DNA of 39,723 nucleotides from positions 1 through 39,723 of the forward strand of contig JADFOI010000017.1 in NCBI GenBank assembly GCA_022562935.1, in the 5' to 3' direction. The notes beneath the pieces were generated by a model, which was not told the origin of the DNA, did no database searches, and worked only from the letters and a program-made list of their open reading frames with translations. A program made the position numbers and the translations under genes. Of this stretch, positions 17,663 through 25,812 are shown one piece after another; the stretch's first letter is position 1; every line of letters starts with the position of its first letter. The DNA comes from Acidobacteriota bacterium (lineage in GTDB: Bacteria > Acidobacteriota > UBA6911 > RPQK01 > JADFOI01).

Positions 17663-17690
17663 TCACCGTATTTATGGAACGAGACACTTA
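17663..17690. repeat. R1 repeat copy 3 (single terminus)
   Basis: This stretch, TCACCGTATTTATGGAACG then AGACACTTA, matches the inverted terminus of the 4943-5090 element and the outer end of copy 1. The element body is missing. Its last three bases form, on the minus strand, the TAA stop of the small secreted protein at 17688-18026. Confidence 0.7.
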
Positions 17691-18026
17691 CTCGTTCAGT
17701 TCCCCCGTCGTGCTCTGCTGATAGAGGCTTGAACCGGAGGCGAAATCATTCTCCAGGCGTCGCTTGAGGACAACGTGGGTTCCATAGATGCTCTCAATCG
17801 TGCGGACTTCCGCCAGCGAACCATCGGGCGATTCAAGCAGGATCAAGCGAGCCGCTTTTCCGGGAGCTATCCACTGAACATCCAACAAGGTCTGCCCTTC
17901 CGAAACATCGTTGGTGAGCATCCCCACCTGCCGCCACTCCCTAGAACCCTGAGACCAGAGAGAAGCCCCACTGAGACCCCATACCATCATCACGATTAGA
18001 AATCTCCGTAACATAAAGCTCATCAT
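17688..18026 (-). CDS. Small secreted protein of unknown function
   Basis: The frame is open from 18116, but the likely protein starts at one of three clustered ATGs (18026, 18023, 18014). That gives a signal peptide MLRRFLIVMMVWGLSGASLWSQG. The mature part is about 85 aa, with beta-type sequence (LLDVQWIAPGKAARLILLES, THVVLKRRLENDF). I recognise no family. It lies divergently from the PBP gene, with about 185 bp between starts. The stop codon is supplied by repeat R1 copy 3, so the C-terminus may have been altered by that insertion. Confidence 0.55.
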   Translation of the reverse strand: MMSFMLRRFLIVMMVWGLSGASLWSQGSREWRQVGMLTNDVSEGQTLLDVQWIAPGKAARLILLESPDGSLAEVRTIESIYGTHVVLKRRLENDFASGSSLYQQSTTGELNE

Positions 18027-18211
18027 ACGCCACGGAGCTGAAAAAAAACCACTTTTCACAGCTGATCGTAGCGAGGCGGTGGAGAGGGGTGTGGATACAA
18101 CCCGCGGGACCCGCAAACGTACTCCCTGCAGTACGTTCAGTACCTGGCTTCATAGATATGGTGTGAGAAATGTGGGTTTGAGACATGCAGTTGGTGTAAA
18201 ATAGAGATGAC

Positions 18212-20476
18212 ATGAAGGAAGCCTTTCGCCAATTCCTCAGACAGAAACGCCATCATTTCATTTGGGCCTCTTATGCCCTACTGATACTGGCCGTAGCCGT
18301 CCTGGGAATGGTAGGAGGCTTACTGTTCGGGTATGCCATCGACCTGCCTGAAGTGGAACAGCTCGAGCAAGAACGGCCCAATATTGTCTCCTATGTTTAC
18401 TCTGAAGACGGCCGAGTTTTGGGCCAGTTTGCCCTGGAGAAAAGGATCCTGCTCACTTACGAGCAGATTCCTGAAAACCTGAAGAACGCGATTTTAGCCG
18501 CCGAGGATGCTGATTTCTTCCGGCATTCCGGGATCGACTTTCGGCGACTCTTCGTCACCCTGGTGCGGGACATCCTGCTGAGCGAGAGAAAGGGTGCCTC
18601 AACCCTGACCATGCAGTTGAGCAAACTCCTCTTTACCGGGTCCGAGAAAACGATTGAGCGCAAAATCAAGGATATGCTTTTTGCCCTGGAAATTGAGCAA
18701 AACTACTCCAAAGAGCAGATTTTCACATTTTACTGTAATCAGATTTATATGGGCCACGGAACCTATGGTATCGCCTCTGCTGCAGACTTTTACTTCAACA
18801 AGTCCCTCGATAGATTTACACTGGCGGAAAGTGCGCTGCTGGCAGGTATTATCCAGGTCCCCGGACGGCACTCCCCCATCAACCATCCAGATGATGCGAC
18901 CAGGCGCCGAAACTCGGTCTTACGACAGATGTACGACAAGGGCTTTATCACTGCACGCGCCCTGCACGAGGCTCAGGCTGAGCCCCTCTTGGTTCGTGGG
19001 AAGAACTATGATCAGAGCCCGGCTCCCTATTTTATCGAGTGGGTTCGACAATACTTGGAGAGAAACTACTCCACGGAGCAGATTTGGGAAGGCGGGCTGA
19101 GAATCTATACCACCCTCAACTACGAAATACAGGTGGCGGCTCGCAGGACTCTTCGGGAAGGACTAAAGAGGTTCGACAAGGAGACCCATAAAGGGGCTGG
19201 CTTCATCGAAAATATCTTGGAACAGGGTCAGGATCTGGACACCTATGTTCATCCTGAGTGGCGGCAGATTTTTTACGAGGGCCAGATCGTTCATGGCTTG
19301 GTGATGGAATCCACCCCCGAGGAGGCCCTCGTAAAATTAGGGAGTTTTACCGCTCGAATTGAACCCGAGGATATGGCTTGGACTGAGCAGAAACAAGTGG
19401 ACCAGGTTCTTAAACCAGGAGATGTGGCTGCCTTTTTCATTCAAGAGATCCAGCGAGCGGAGAAAACGATCGAGGCGACCTTGGATCGGATCCCGGAAGT
19501 CCAAGGAGCATTAATCACCATTGACAACAAGACTGGCGCCATCAGGGCCATGGTGGGTGGCTTTGATTTCCAGTACAGTGAATTTAATCGGGCAACACAG
19601 GCCATGCGTCAGCCCGGATCACTTTTCAAGCCCTTTACTTACGTGTCCCTCATGGAAGAGGGTTACTCTCCTTTTGAACACGTTTTGGATGCTCCCGTGA
19701 GTTATCGTGAGGGACCCGGCCGCATCTACGCTCCTGAGAATTCTGACCAAGATTTCAGGGGATTAATGACCATCCGCGATGCTTTCGCCTTCTCCCGAAA
19801 TGTGCCCACGATTCGATTGGCCAACGCGCTTGGGATCGACAAAGTGATTGAGGTCGCTTACCGGTTCGGCATTCAACGTGAACTCCCTCCTTATCTCCCC
19901 GTTGCCTTGGGTGCAGGAGAACTCACATTGCAGGAAATCACATCAGCCTTTACTGTATTTCCCCACAATGGAGTACGAGCACACCCTCATTTCATTAAGC
20001 GCGTGGAGGACTACCATGGCGTGACCCTGATGGAGCATCAAAATCAGTTTGACCAGGTCATTTCTCCCGAAACGGCAGGGAAAATGCTTTATTTACTGCG
20101 CAGTGTCGTGGAGCGCGGGACCGCTCGCCGAGCTCAGTCGCTGGAACGCCCCCTGGGAGGAAAAACCGGGACTACGAACGATTCGACCGACAGCTGGTTT
20201 GTCGGTTTCACCCCGCAGATCACTACAGGCGTATGGGCTGGGTATGATGAAAAGAAGTCCCTTGGGAAAAGGGTCTATGGCGCCACCTTAGCTCTGCCGA
20301 TCTGGATTGATTTTATGGAAGACATCTCCGAGACGATGCCGATCGAGGACTTCGAAGCCAGCTATACACCCCTGGATATCACCCTGGCCCAAAGACACAG
20401 TGTGGGAGTGAAAGGGGAAGAGGTCGTACAGAAGCCCTGGAGTGTGGAGGACATCCCACCGCCCCAACCATTCTGA
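18212..20476 (+). CDS. Class A penicillin-binding protein (PBP1A-like)
   Basis: This bifunctional peptidoglycan synthase is a 754-aa type II membrane protein. A TM helix lies at about 19-42. A GT51 glycosyltransferase domain follows, with AAEDADFFRHSGID (catalytic Glu98), GASTLTMQLSKLLF and FYCNQIYMGHGTYG. The transpeptidase domain has the SLFK acyl-serine motif at 470-473, SRN, and KTGTT from residue 651. It polymerises glycan and cross-links peptides in the periplasm. The ATG at 18212 is preceded by GAGATGAC, a weak SD. It is monocistronic and ends inside a perfect palindrome. Confidence 0.93.
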   Translation: MKEAFRQFLRQKRHHFIWASYALLILAVAVLGMVGGLLFGYAIDLPEVEQLEQERPNIVSYVYSEDGRVLGQFALEKRILLTYEQIPENLKNAILAAEDADFFRHSGIDFRRLFVTLVRDILLSERKGASTLTMQLSKLLFTGSEKTIERKIKDMLFALEIEQNYSKEQIFTFYCNQIYMGHGTYGIASAADFYFNKSLDRFTLAESALLAGIIQVPGRHSPINHPDDATRRRNSVLRQMYDKGFITARALHEAQAEPLLVRGKNYDQSPAPYFIEWVRQYLERNYSTEQIWEGGLRIYTTLNYEIQVAARRTLREGLKRFDKETHKGAGFIENILEQGQDLDTYVHPEWRQIFYEGQIVHGLVMESTPEEALVKLGSFTARIEPEDMAWTEQKQVDQVLKPGDVAAFFIQEIQRAEKTIEATLDRIPEVQGALITIDNKTGAIRAMVGGFDFQYSEFNRATQAMRQPGSLFKPFTYVSLMEEGYSPFEHVLDAPVSYREGPGRIYAPENSDQDFRGLMTIRDAFAFSRNVPTIRLANALGIDKVIEVAYRFGIQRELPPYLPVALGAGELTLQEITSAFTVFPHNGVRAHPHFIKRVEDYHGVTLMEHQNQFDQVISPETAGKMLYLLRSVVERGTARRAQSLERPLGGKTGTTNDSTDSWFVGFTPQITTGVWAGYDEKKSLGKRVYGATLALPIWIDFMEDISETMPIEDFEASYTPLDITLAQRHSVGVKGEEVVQKPWSVEDIPPPQPF

Positions 20477-20520
20477 AGAGATTAGGGACAGGCCCCCGGG
20501 GGCCTGTCCCTAATCTCTTC
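20475..20520. terminator. Perfect 46-bp palindrome, probable bidirectional terminator
   Basis: The two 23-bp arms are exact inverted copies meeting at CCCCC/GGGGG with no spacer. The outer part reads GAAGAGATTAGGGACAGG. It lies between the convergent PBP (ends 20476) and polyprenyl synthase (ends 20524) genes and overlaps the PBP stop. It lacks long U-tracts, so termination would rely on the very stable stem. Confidence 0.7.
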
Positions 20521-20523
20521 AGG

Positions 20524-21522
20524 TCAATTCTTTCGATCAATCACAAAGTCGGCAAAATTCAGCAAGGACTCGCGGTAAATGGAGTCCGGAAAATCCAGTA
20601 GGACCGTCTTGGCCTTCCCTGCGTATTCCTCAGCAAGGTTCTGTACTTCACTCAAGGTCCCATAGGCCTGAACCAGTCCCATAATCCGCTTCTTGTTCGC
20701 GGAACTGAAGTCCTGGGTCCGCACCACCTCGCGAATAAAAGCCTGTTCCTTCTGATCCGCTCTTTCCATGAGGTAAATGATCGGTAGCGTGATCTTCCCT
20801 TCTTCGAGATCTTTGAGAACCGGTTTGCCCAAAGTATCCTCATTTGAAGTGTAGTCCAGCAGGTCATCCGTTAACTGGAAAGCCATACCTACAGCATGAC
20901 CATAAGTCCCCAGCTTCTCCTCTTGCTGCTCATCAATATCTGCCAAAATGGCCCCTAACCGGCCGCATCCAGAAAACAGATGTGCTGTTTTCCGCCGACA
21001 GATTTCCAACTGTTCCTCGACCGAGAGGTCGATGCGACCGTACTGTTCCCACTGAATCAGTTCCCCTTCTACCATCTTTCGTGTGACGTCGATCAAAAGG
21101 TTCAAAACTCTGAAGTTTTTCAACTTCAGGGCCAAATAGAACGAAGTCATGTATAACCAGTCACCCATCAACACCGTGACCTGATTTCCCCACCTGGCGT
21201 TTACGGAAGGTCGTCCACGACGAACCCCTGCATTGTCAATAATGTCATCATGCACCAGCGTCGCCACATGAATGAGTTCAACCACCACGCTCAGGACGAT
21301 GGCGGGTTTGCCCTCGAACCCGCAGAGCTTCGCGGAAAGAAGTAAAAGGGCAGGACGAAAACGCTTGCCTCCACCGTCGTGCAAATAGGTGTTGATATCA
21401 TCCACCAGAGGAAAGGCCGAGTAGCCCTCTGTTTTCAGGGCGAGCTCCACTTCCTGCAATTCGTCTTCAACCAGTTTGAAGATATCCTTAGGAGTCAGCG
21501 TGACACTAGAGGCTGTTTTCAT
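20524..21522 (-). CDS. trans-Polyprenyl diphosphate synthase
   Basis: This 332-aa enzyme condenses isopentenyl diphosphate onto an allylic diphosphate to make a long polyprenyl chain, most likely the quinone side chain. Motifs are GGGKRFRPALLLLSAKL, the first Asp-rich motif LVHDDIIDNAGVRRGRPSVN, and the second FQLTDDLLDYTSNEDTLGKP, with LKDLEEGKITLPIIYL after it. It fits the IspB/HepT/GerCC group; chain length cannot be told from motifs alone. With ubiE in the window it could serve menaquinone formation. Monocistronic; starts at ATG 21522. Confidence 0.92.
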   Translation of the reverse strand: MKTASSVTLTPKDIFKLVEDELQEVELALKTEGYSAFPLVDDINTYLHDGGGKRFRPALLLLSAKLCGFEGKPAIVLSVVVELIHVATLVHDDIIDNAGVRRGRPSVNARWGNQVTVLMGDWLYMTSFYLALKLKNFRVLNLLIDVTRKMVEGELIQWEQYGRIDLSVEEQLEICRRKTAHLFSGCGRLGAILADIDEQQEEKLGTYGHAVGMAFQLTDDLLDYTSNEDTLGKPVLKDLEEGKITLPIIYLMERADQKEQAFIREVVRTQDFSSANKKRIMGLVQAYGTLSEVQNLAEEYAGKAKTVLLDFPDSIYRESLLNFADFVIDRKN

Positions 21523-21552
21523 GTTTTCTGCCCGCGCTAATATACCAATTCA

Positions 21553-21665
21553 GCTTTCAAGTTCCAAATAGCGGGCTTCACTCGTGTTCCAGGTTTCAGG
21601 CTCCAGCTTACAAGTTCCAGCTGTCAGCTACAGTTGGTCGGTCTGTGGTCTGCGGTCTGTTGTTA
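21553..21665. repeat. R3 phrase-like repeats
   Basis: The gap upstream of the polyprenyl synthase contains recurring phrases such as caagttcca, ttccaggtttcaggctcc and ggtctgtggtctgcggtctg. The last recurs inverted at about 7253-7272. No gene is visible. Confidence 0.45.
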
Positions 21666-21674
21666 GCTGTCTTC

Positions 21675-22451
21675 TTAATCCGGAGAAAAGAGCCGTTCAA
21701 AGTTTTTCGTAGTAAGGGCACCGATTTCCTCCGAAGTTGTCCCGCAAGACTCCCCGAGTACTTCGCTCACCTTCACGACAAAGGCCGGTTCGTTTCGTTC
21801 GCTTCGGAAGGGGACAGGCGCCAAATAAGGGGAATCCGTCTCGATGAGCAATCGATCAGAAGGGATTTGGCCCGCGATCTCGCGTAGATTCTCCGCCTTG
21901 CGAAAGGTAAGAATTCCACCAAAGGAGATGTGAAAACCGAGTCGGAGACAACGTTGGGCCGTCTCGAGGCCAGCCGTAAAACAGTGCAACACACCTCCGG
22001 GCCCATCAGAAAATTCCTCCTCCAGGATCTGGCAAGTCAATTCTTCCGCTTTCCGAGAATGAATGACAACGGGTTTTCCGGCTTCTCGCGCCCTCCGAAG
22101 CTGTTTTCGGAAGGCTTCAATTTGTTGAGAGCGAGGGGAATTGTCGTAGTGGAAGTCCAATCCAATCTCTCCCCAACCCAAAATCTTGGGGTGCTCCATG
22201 AGCTGCTGCATCTCTTCTCCTAGCCCATCGTTATAGAAACGGGCATCGTGGGGATGAACACCCATGCTCCCGTACAGGCACTCATGGTCCTCCAGAAGCC
22301 CGATAAAGGTGTCAACGCTCTCGATTTCTCCTGCGACACAACCGATGGTCAAGATCGTGGACACACCGGCATCCTTTGCTCTCTCTAGAACCTCTTCTAA
22401 ATCGGGTTGAAAATCAGGAGAATCCAGATGAGCATGAGAGTCAATGAACAT
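21675..22451 (-). CDS. TatD-family metal-dependent hydrolase/DNase
   Basis: This 258-aa TIM-barrel hydrolase has the N-terminal metal motif FIDSHAHLD, GVHPHDA, GEIGLDFHYDNSPRS, PVVIHSRKAE, LHCFTAG and IETDSPYLAPVPFR. TatD enzymes act as 3'-5' exonucleases or DNases and have been linked to repair and D-Tyr-tRNA quality control. The ATG at 22451 overlaps the metG stop (TAATG), a coupling that is common for metG-tatD. Confidence 0.93.
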   Translation of the reverse strand: MFIDSHAHLDSPDFQPDLEEVLERAKDAGVSTILTIGCVAGEIESVDTFIGLLEDHECLYGSMGVHPHDARFYNDGLGEEMQQLMEHPKILGWGEIGLDFHYDNSPRSQQIEAFRKQLRRAREAGKPVVIHSRKAEELTCQILEEEFSDGPGGVLHCFTAGLETAQRCLRLGFHISFGGILTFRKAENLREIAGQIPSDRLLIETDSPYLAPVPFRSERNEPAFVVKVSEVLGESCGTTSEEIGALTTKNFERLFSPD

Positions 22452-24382
22452 TACTGGAGTCTTGCGCCCAGTCGAACGGGTTCATTGAAAGCGACCAGAA
22501 CCGGCTTACCCTGATTGGCGGCCGCCACAAGCATCCCGTTGGATTCGACACCCATGAGCTTGACCGGCTTCAGATTCGTCACCACCGCTACCAGACGACC
22601 TGGTAATTCTTCAGGAGCGTACTCCTGACCGATGCCCGCCACCACCTGACGGACTTCTGATCCAATGTCCACCTGTACCTTGAGCAGCTTGTCTGATTTC
22701 GGGACTCTCTCAGCTGAAACGATCTTCCCCACCCTCATCTCCACCTTGGCGAAGTCTTCAATCCCAATCTCCTCTTTCTGCGAAGTCACATCCGTTTCCT
22801 GGGCGGCCGGAGGGGGAGATTCCTTCTGTTGTCTTGCTTCTTCGACACGGCTCAGGAGTTCGTCCTGGTCAAGACGCGGGTATATGGCCTGGATCTTTCC
22901 GATGGGAGAACCCATTTCTAGTTCTCCCCAGGCCAATTGGGGGATCCTGTGGTCTTCAAGAGGCTTGGAAACTCCTAGCTGTTTCAGGATTGAAGCAGTC
23001 CCGGTGGGGATAATGGGAGCCATCAAGATAGCGATGATCCGCAAGGTCTCTGCCGAATAATAGAGAACGGTTCCCAGCCGATCTTCCTTCGCAGGGTCGG
23101 CCCCCATGGCCCAGGGTTCATTCGCGACAATGTATTTATTCACCATGGATATCAATTCCCAAACATTTTCAATGGCCTTATTGATTTGCAGGCTGTCGAA
23201 ATTCTTACGAAACAAATCAATCGTCTCGCTACTAAACTGCTTGAGTTCTTCATCTCTGGTTTCAGGCTCTCCAAACCCAGGAATGTGACCCTTGCAATAA
23301 CTCTCAATCATGGTCAGGATCCGATTGGACAGGTTGCCCAGGTCGTTGGCCAGATCACTATTCACTCGCTTCAGCAAGAGTGTGTAGGAAAAGTTTCCAT
23401 CCGCACCGATGGGAATTTCGCGAAGCAGGAAATACTTCACATAATCGGGAGGGACCAGCTTGATGAGTTCATCCGTAGTGATGGTATTGCCTCTGGACTT
23501 GGACATTTTTTCACCCTCTACGGTCCACCATCCATTGACCAGAATATGACGCGGTGGTTCCAATCCCGCTGCAATCAGGAAGGCAGGCCAATAAACGGCG
23601 TGAAAACGGAGAATATCTTTGCCGATGAGTTGGACATCGGCGGGCCAATACTGTTCAAAGTTTTCCGATTGGCTGGCAAAGCCAATTCCAGCAAGATAAC
23701 CCGTGAGGGCATCAAACCAGACATAAAAGATGTGTTTCTCATCTCCAGGTATTGGAATTCCCCAACTAAAGGAGGTGCGGCTGATACTCAAATCCTTGAG
23801 GCCCCCCTTGACGAAGCTCACAATCTCATTCATCCGGGTGGCGGGGATGATAAAGTCGGGGTTGGAGTCATAGAAGTTCAGAAGCTTTTCCTCAAAAGCC
23901 GAGAGTTTAAAGAAATAGCTCTCCTCGGTCATGAACTCTGTAGGGCGTCCACAGTCGGGACAATCTGTCACACCCTGGGGGGTGTAGGCTTCACAGTTGA
24001 CGCAATAGTTTCCACTATATTCGCCCAGGTAGATGAAATTGTTCTCTTTGATCCTTTCGAACATCTCCGCTACGGCGTCACCATGTCTCTTTTCTGTGGT
24101 ACGGATGAACTCATCGAAACTGAGGCCCAATTTCTTCCAGACTTGCCGAAACGTGGCCGCGTAGGTGTTGGTGAATTTTCGAGGAGACAGACCCTGTTGG
24201 CGGGCAGCCCTTTCAATTTTGAGCCCATGTTCATCCGTACCGGTCAGAGAGCAGACCTGCAAACCACACATCCTCTTGTAACGGGCAATCGCATCAGCGA
24301 TAACAGACGTATAGGTGTGCCCCACATGAGGAACGCCGTTGACGTAATAGAGCGGAGTAGTCAGATAAAAAGTGTCACTCAT
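22451..24382 (-). CDS. metG: Methionyl-tRNA synthetase
   Basis: This class I aminoacyl-tRNA synthetase of 643 aa has FYLTTPLYYVNGVPHVGHTY (HIGH equivalent VGHT). A zinc knuckle follows with CVNCEAYTPQGVTDCPDCG, and KMSKSRGN appears in the catalytic loop. A C-terminal OB-fold tRNA-binding domain follows a Pro/Gln-rich linker (about 540 onward: FAKVEMRVGKIVSAERVP, GVESNGMLVAA). The start overlaps the end of larC by 8 nt, so larC-metG-tatD form an operon. Confidence 0.96.
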   Translation of the reverse strand: MSDTFYLTTPLYYVNGVPHVGHTYTSVIADAIARYKRMCGLQVCSLTGTDEHGLKIERAARQQGLSPRKFTNTYAATFRQVWKKLGLSFDEFIRTTEKRHGDAVAEMFERIKENNFIYLGEYSGNYCVNCEAYTPQGVTDCPDCGRPTEFMTEESYFFKLSAFEEKLLNFYDSNPDFIIPATRMNEIVSFVKGGLKDLSISRTSFSWGIPIPGDEKHIFYVWFDALTGYLAGIGFASQSENFEQYWPADVQLIGKDILRFHAVYWPAFLIAAGLEPPRHILVNGWWTVEGEKMSKSRGNTITTDELIKLVPPDYVKYFLLREIPIGADGNFSYTLLLKRVNSDLANDLGNLSNRILTMIESYCKGHIPGFGEPETRDEELKQFSSETIDLFRKNFDSLQINKAIENVWELISMVNKYIVANEPWAMGADPAKEDRLGTVLYYSAETLRIIAILMAPIIPTGTASILKQLGVSKPLEDHRIPQLAWGELEMGSPIGKIQAIYPRLDQDELLSRVEEARQQKESPPPAAQETDVTSQKEEIGIEDFAKVEMRVGKIVSAERVPKSDKLLKVQVDIGSEVRQVVAGIGQEYAPEELPGRLVAVVTNLKPVKLMGVESNGMLVAAANQGKPVLVAFNEPVRLGARLQ

Positions 24383-25598
24383 AGCCTTGATCGATAATCT
24401 GTCCCATAATGCGTTGTCGCAGTGTTTTCAACGGAATACTCAATTTCTCAGCCATCGCTTTCAAATCTTCATATTCGGGCGTTACGTTCACAATCTCTCC
24501 CTTGTGACGTGCGATTTTGATCGCTATTTTTCCGTACTCAGTCTCGAGCCACTTGACCTCGCGACTCAAAACCCACCTCCGATCTAGACTCCAGCGAACG
24601 CCCAGCGTAGTCGTTTCGCGAAAGATCAGTTCCGCCATTCGCTCGCGATCGACTGGCCGGCAGAGAACAGAAAGCTTGACTCCAGGACGACTCTTCTTCA
24701 TTTGCACGGGAGTACAATAGACGTCCAACGCCTTCTTTTTTAGGGCCAACTCCAGGAAATGACCCACCATTTCCCCGTCCATATCGTCGATGTTGGCCTC
24801 CAAGAGACAGATTTCCTCCTCGTGCCATGCCTCATTATGGGGTCCGAGCGAGGCCCCTTCGTGCTCTGGTAGCCTGTGCCCCAGGACCAATCTTAGCATG
24901 TTCGGGATCTCCTCAAACTCCCTGTCCCCGGCGCCGAAACCCCATCTTTCGTATCTGTACACGGCTGAACCCGTCCTCTCCTCTACCAATGTCGTGACAA
25001 TCGCGGCCCCGGTGGGCGTTGTGAGTTCTCCTTGCACCTGGTCCATAAAAACCGGGAAATCAGTCACCAATTCTGCAGTCGCCGGCGCAGGAACAGGCCA
25101 TGTTCCGTGTGAGAAAGTAACGGTTCCACTCCCCAAATTCAGGGGAGCACTCTCAAAAAGCTCGACGCCGAAATAATGGCACCCGATACAGGCACCCACG
25201 ATATCCACAATAGCGTCCACTGCTCCCACTTCATGAAAGTGAACCTCCTGGAGAGAAGTATTATGGACTTTGGCTTCAGCCTCTCCAAGCCGCCGGAATA
25301 TCGCACCCGCCTTTTCTTTCACCCAGGAATCGAGCTCACTCTCATCAATCAAGGACTGGATCTCTCGAAATCCCCGACTGTGATGGTGTGACGAGGACTT
25401 GCCTGGTCGGACCCTAAAGTTGATCCCCTGAATTCCTTTACGGACAATTTCGTCCGCTTCCAGTTCATACTCCTCCAGCTTCAGTTTACCCAGCTCTTCT
25501 TTCAATTTTTCCACTGGCAACCCCAGATGGATGAGAGCTCCCAGAATCATGTCGCCACTCACTCCATTGAAGGGATCGAAACGCAGTATTCTACTCAT
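24375..25598 (-). CDS. larC: LarC-type nickel insertion protein
   Basis: LarC loads nickel into the pyridinium bis-thiocarboxylic acid mononucleotide cofactor first found in lactate racemase. The 407-aa protein has LRFDPFNGVSGDMILGAL at the N-terminus, a His-rich SSHHHSRGF, VHFHEVGAVDAIVDIVG, GELTTPTGAAI, and the C-terminal ANIDDMDGEM. In some lactobacilli LarC is made by a programmed frameshift between two ORFs; here it is one frame. No larB, larE or racemase gene is in the window, so the cofactor's client is unknown. Starts at ATG 25598. Confidence 0.88.
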   Translation of the reverse strand: MSRILRFDPFNGVSGDMILGALIHLGLPVEKLKEELGKLKLEEYELEADEIVRKGIQGINFRVRPGKSSSHHHSRGFREIQSLIDESELDSWVKEKAGAIFRRLGEAEAKVHNTSLQEVHFHEVGAVDAIVDIVGACIGCHYFGVELFESAPLNLGSGTVTFSHGTWPVPAPATAELVTDFPVFMDQVQGELTTPTGAAIVTTLVEERTGSAVYRYERWGFGAGDREFEEIPNMLRLVLGHRLPEHEGASLGPHNEAWHEEEICLLEANIDDMDGEMVGHFLELALKKKALDVYCTPVQMKKSRPGVKLSVLCRPVDRERMAELIFRETTTLGVRWSLDRRWVLSREVKWLETEYGKIAIKIARHKGEIVNVTPEYEDLKAMAEKLSIPLKTLRQRIMGQIIDQGYE

Positions 25599-25665
25599 AG
25601 GCGGTACCGTCTATGTCCTCGTGCGGCTGTTGCAAGTGGACCATAATACTGTAGATTCGCGCCTT

Positions 25666-25760
25666 CGTCACTTGGTGACGTCGTGCAAGCGCGCTTCGCG
25701 CTTAATGCCTTCGTACGGTCGTCACTTCGTGACGTCGTGCTGTGGTGCTGTGGTGCTGTC
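25666..25760. repeat. Tandem hairpin repeats upstream of argS
   Basis: A 21-bp sequence occurs at 25666-25686 and again at 25720-25740 with one mismatch. Each copy contains a self-complementary GTCAC-TT-GTGAC hairpin and ends gacgtcgtgc. Between them is GCGCGCTTCGCGC, another hairpin. gtgctgtggtgctg follows. It lies between the divergent larC and argS starts. Confidence 0.6.
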
Positions 25761-25812
25761 GTGTTTTGGTGTCGGCTTGGTTGCAAGAACGGGTTCCCTT
25801 ATCATTAGCTCT

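Noticed and set aside
23186-24397. 403-aa plus-strand frame antisense to metG
   Set aside because: It is the shadow of a strongly conserved MetG sequence and shows no protein-like features.
25531-25812. Upstream extension of argS
   Set aside because: Would overlap the larC coding start and code through hairpin repeats; the ATG at 25813 gives the normal N-terminus.
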